Source: Pseudisothecium myosuroides
Lineage: Eukaryota; Streptophyta; Bryopsida; Hypnales; Lembophyllaceae
DNA: 64,000 nt
Reading direction: 5' to 3'
Assembly: GCA_951799445.1 (NCBI GenBank)
Contig: OX637290.1
Span: 23,058,987-23,122,986, forward strand
The notes beneath the pieces were generated by a model. It was not told where the DNA came from. It saw only the letters and a program-made list of their open reading frames with translations, and made no database searches. Both the position numbers and the translations under genes were made by a program. Every line of letters starts with the position of its first letter. Within the stretch, counting starts at the first letter, position 1. Shown in pieces: positions 61,241 to 64,000 of the stretch.

Positions 61241-61766
61241 GATTGTGACTCAAGCCGTCCGCATCCATATTCACCAAACCGGCACGGTGTACAACTTTGA
61301 AGTCATACTCCATCAGTATCAAGGCCCATCGTGCAAGCTTACCAGTAAGCTTGTCAGACTCCATGAGCCACTTCAACGATTGGTGGTCTGTCACCAATAG
61401 AAATTAGTTGCCATATAAATAGCAACGAAAGTGAGCAATGGCCCAAATCGCTGCCAAACACTCTCCCTCATATGAGCTATACTAAACCTTCGCATTGTTG
61501 TTGGAGCGACTGACATAAGTTACTACAAACTCCCTGCCATCATCGTCCATTTGTGTCAACACTGCGCCAATTTCCAGTGAGCTCCAATCTATGTGCAACT
61601 TGTAAGTTCTACCAGGAATCGGCCTCCTCAAGATGGGTGCCGATGATAAACGTTCCTTCAATTGCATGAAGGCGGCCTCTTGCTCATCTCCCCACATCCA
61701 AGGTTGATTATTCCTTGTCAGCATGGTCAATGGCTTCGCAATGGCACTAAACGTTTTCATAAACTT
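61241..61766 (-). pseudogene. RNase H domain of the Gypsy polyprotein
   Basis: KLHIDWSSLEIGAVLTQ carries the first acidic residue, YEGECLAAIWAIAHFRCYL the second, VTDHQSLKWLM the third and ADGLSHNP the last, as in Gypsy RNase H (Asp-Glu-Asp-Asp). Two nonsense codons (TAG after NNNAKV, TAA after LYGN) interrupt the domain without changing frame. Confidence 0.9.
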
Positions 61767-62720
61767 TCAATAGTAGTTGCACAACCCCAAAAATGTTTGC
61801 AGTCTACTCACATCCTTCGGCCTTGGTATAGAAACCATCACTTCCACTTTGCTAGCTACCACACCCAATCTACCAGGATATATCATGTGGCCCAAGTACT
61901 CTACACGGTCATAATAAAACTTGCATTTGTTCGGATGCAATTTTAAGCCATGGAGTCTCAGTCTAGCAAAAACCTCCTTCAAGTGAGCTCTATGTTGGTT
62001 CTGATTCATGCTATAGACAATGATGTCATCCATGTAGCATTTCATAAACTCCAAGCCCGCAAAGATATGGTCTATGATCCTTTGAAACTCAGCAGGTGCG
62101 TTTTTCAATCCACAGGGAAGAAACCTCCACTGATACAAGCGGTCCTTTCCATCTTCATCAATCCCCCAAAACGCCGTCTTTCTTTTATTACCTTCTCGAA
62201 TGCCAAGTTGGTGATATCCCGACCAGAGATCCAAAGTACTAAATACTTTGGCGTGGCCGATGGCGTCAAAGTTCTCCTCTGGTGTTGGCATCGCATAACA
62301 ATCAGACTTCGTGAACTTATTAATTCTCCGATAATCCCCGCACATCCTCTTCTCGGTCCAATTACCAAAAATATCCTTCTTGGATGGCATAACCGTTGTT
62401 GATGCATACTCACAATCCGAAGGCGCTAACTCCATCAAATCGGCCTCCAACAACTCTTTAGTTCGGTCTTGGATCATCTTGCGCTCTGCTTCATTGTACT
62501 TGTACGGTTTGCGATAAATTGGTGCATCATCCGTCAAGTTTATACAGACCTGTTGTCCCCTAAAGACTCCCAAGTCCTTCAAGCTAAATGCAAAGCAATC
62601 CACGTAACTCTTGAGGAACTCTTGTTCCTGTTCCCCCTCTGTTTCATCCTCCAGGCCTACTAATGGTTTCCAAGTTTCCTTGGTCACTACTTCCTTTGAA
62701 ACAATTTTCTCTACCCTTGG
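61767..62720 (-). pseudogene. Reverse transcriptase domain of the Gypsy polyprotein
   Basis: Ty3/Gypsy RT blocks are present in order: RKPYKYNEAER (priming region), MELAPSDCEYASTTVMPSKK, RMCGDYRRINK, TLDLWSGYHQLGI with the first catalytic Asp, WRFLPCGLKNAPAEFQR, and CYMDDIIVYS with the catalytic YMDD (62025-62036), then HPNKCKFYYDRVEYLGHMI. All motifs are intact within this segment; only the flanking nonsense codons break it. The frame opens after a TAG and closes at TGA (NYY-TGA-KF), where related proteins usually have Arg. Confidence 0.95.
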
Positions 62721-63076
62721 TTGCTATTGCACATCAGCTGGAGCAACTTCCTCTTGCTCCACACCCGCCATACCATATCGTTCTTCCACTTGGTTCAAGC
62801 GCCATAGCTTTTTTCTTTGATCCGATATGTGCTCCTCAAAAAAAAGCTTCTCTACATCTTCTTCCAACTCCATCTTTGGCTTAGCCAATTGCTCCCAACT
62901 GCTTGAACTTGGCCTTGGAGTTGTGAAAAATGTATTATTTTTCCATAAGTCCCATGGGTGAGTTGCACAGGCGTCTACGTCCCCAACCATCAAGTGTGGA
63001 CTCCCAGAACTTGATGGTTTCATAGCCTCTTGCAGCTCGTGGAAATCCAAGTGACTATCCAACGTGGAAGCTAATC
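62721..63076 (-). other. Acidic linker between methyltransferase and reverse transcriptase
   Basis: In frame with both neighbours, it encodes an E/K-rich segment (EDVEKLFFEEHISDQRKKL, VEERYGMAGVEQEEVAPADV) without recognisable motifs. No DTG/DSG retropepsin site was seen here. It ends at a TAG (about 62721) that separates it from the RT frame. Confidence 0.6.
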
Positions 63077-63845
63077 GCTTCTGCTCGGTAGTGACAAGGG
63101 ACACAACCCACGAAAAACAATTTAAATCCATGGCCTGACCAATGAAATATCGCCTTTGAAACTCGGTGATGCCAGGGATCTGAGTGATGCCTGTTTGAAA
63201 TTCCATAGCCCGCTCTCGCTCATCCGCATTGGGTTCCACCATCTCTTCAGTGCGGGCATCCCACACCAGCCCAAGTCCATTGTCCTTGAAGACATAGGAC
63301 CTGGAAAAGCTTACCAATGTTGATAAAGCTCTTCGTGGCTCACCCTTGCGATTCACCACCGCAAGTAGTGTTTGGTTGTCGTGATAAATATGTTGTGGCG
63401 ATCGGGGAGGGTCCAAGATATCTTTCACGTATACATCAAGCCGCTCAATCCGTGGAATGGCTGCATGTAGTAACTCAGGCGACTCCAAATTGGTCCACTA
63501 CAATCGTGGTCTGTGAGCTTTCGAACCGACCGCCGCTGCATCTATCAATATAGGAATCCCAAGCACACTATGCACATGATGAAGACTTTCAAGCGTGCGG
63601 GTCCGAGATGTACCAACCACTGGTACATTTTCAATGACGTACTCCGGCGGCCGTGTGGGCGCAAGATTACCCACCCTTGGTAATAAAGCGAACACCGACC
63701 AGGTTCTATGCCTTTATCCACAAATTTTAATATATAGGGGTGATGTGAGCACGGTCCACTGTGCCTTCCAAGCAATGGATCTTTTTTGCTAACGTTTCCT
63801 AAGTGTCGTGGATAGCAGCGAATAATTAGAATGCATGTAATAACT
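63077..63845 (-). pseudogene. DNMT3-like C5-cytosine methyltransferase domain of the Gypsy polyprotein (partial, degenerate)
   Basis: Family blocks in canonical order: motif IV-like DPLLGRHSGPCSHH with the PC dipeptide at 63749-63754, followed by KGIEPGRCSLYY; motif VI RPPEYVIENV (ENV at 63624-63632); motif VIII IDAAAVGSKAHRPRL then TAG and WTNL (63495-63518 and left), matching the IDA..V...HR.R..WGNL block of DNMT3; motif IX-like ERERAMEFQTG; motif X-like QRRYFIGQAMDLN (near 63155). Motif order is linear, unlike the circularly permuted plant DRM enzymes. The motif IV part is in another frame, so a one-base indel separates it from motif VI. The SAM-binding motif I lies at or beyond the window edge. 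Such enzymes transfer methyl groups to cytosine in DNA; this copy cannot be active as read. Confidence 0.82.
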
Positions 63846-64000
63846 CACAAAATAACTGCAAGCTCAAGGGTAATGGTAAACTTCTAACTCCCTAACTATC
63901 TATCCTATGTCAAGGGTCGACTGGGTAGTTGGCGTCATTTCTAACGTCCCTAACTACGTAAAAAAGGGGAACCCTTATGTTCCGTCCATGAACCTCCAAG
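63846..64000 (-). other. Right edge, probably more of the methyltransferase region
   Basis: The frame leading into motif IV stays partly readable (GNVSKKD and, upstream, ILIIRCYPRH) to a TGA near 63845. Beyond this no motif I could be found; several GTTAGGGA-like words suggest decay or inserted DNA. Confidence 0.3.

Larger units (their letters stand above)
59640..64000 (-). mobile_element. Degenerate Ty3/Gypsy retrotransposon carrying a DNA methyltransferase (right side cut by window)
   Basis: In one minus-strand frame, from high to low coordinates: methyltransferase domain, linker, reverse transcriptase, RNase H, integrase, partial PHD-type finger. RT before RNase H before integrase is the Ty3/Gypsy order. 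In-frame stops occur at 63498, 62721, 61764, 61479, 61398 and 59847 (approximate first plus-strand bases), and a frameshift lies between methyltransferase motifs IV and VI (about 63660-63690). No gag, protease, primer-binding site or LTR could be identified; the 5' part lies beyond the window. Confidence 0.88.

Overview
The window is nuclear DNA of a plant. The main evidence is a 13-exon gene with GT-AG introns of 140-502 bp that encodes a full-length ABCB6/ABCB20-type transporter. Around it lie AT-rich, gene-poor intergenic DNA and plant-style transposons (Stowaway-like and CACTA-like MITEs, a hAT-type pseudogene, a Ty3/Gypsy retroelement). A non-seed plant (bryophyte, lycophyte or fern) or a streptophyte alga is my guess; the sequence does not settle the species. 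I recognised no rRNA, tRNA or CRISPR array.

Layout. 1-41,000 is mostly AT-rich intergenic DNA packed with non-autonomous elements. The dominant family has about 930-bp copies that begin TTAACCCC and end GGGGTTAA; eight copies are recognised across the window. A hAT/ZNF862-like transposase pseudogene lies on the minus strand at 6,059-8,241. Several families of short inverted-repeat elements flanked by TA, and one CACTA-type element with a 3-bp duplication, are also present. 41,320-49,568 (+) is the one clear intact host gene (ABCB6/20-like, 1,409 aa). 50,978-52,030 holds more MITEs. 52,560-55,200 holds a promoter-like block, a short open frame of unknown function and large tandem arrays. 57,385-59,154 (-) is an intact, CpG-rich 589-codon frame of unknown function with its own TATA-like box.

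The most interesting object is at 59,640-64,000 (-). It is a decayed Ty3/Gypsy polyprotein in which reverse transcriptase, RNase H and integrase follow, in the same frame, a DNMT3-like C5-cytosine DNA methyltransferase domain (motif IV-, VI-, VIII-, IX- and X-like blocks). The integrase is followed, after one nonsense codon, by half of a PHD-type zinc finger. Retrotransposons carrying cytosine methyltransferases have been reported from dinoflagellates and charophytes. Here the element is degenerate (six in-frame stops, one frameshift) and runs off the right edge, so gag and the start of the methyltransferase are not visible.

The parts do not form an operon-like system: one host transporter gene is embedded in nested mobile DNA. 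The nesting is informative, because a TTAA element sits inside a repeat whose uninterrupted paralogue is present about 28 kb away.
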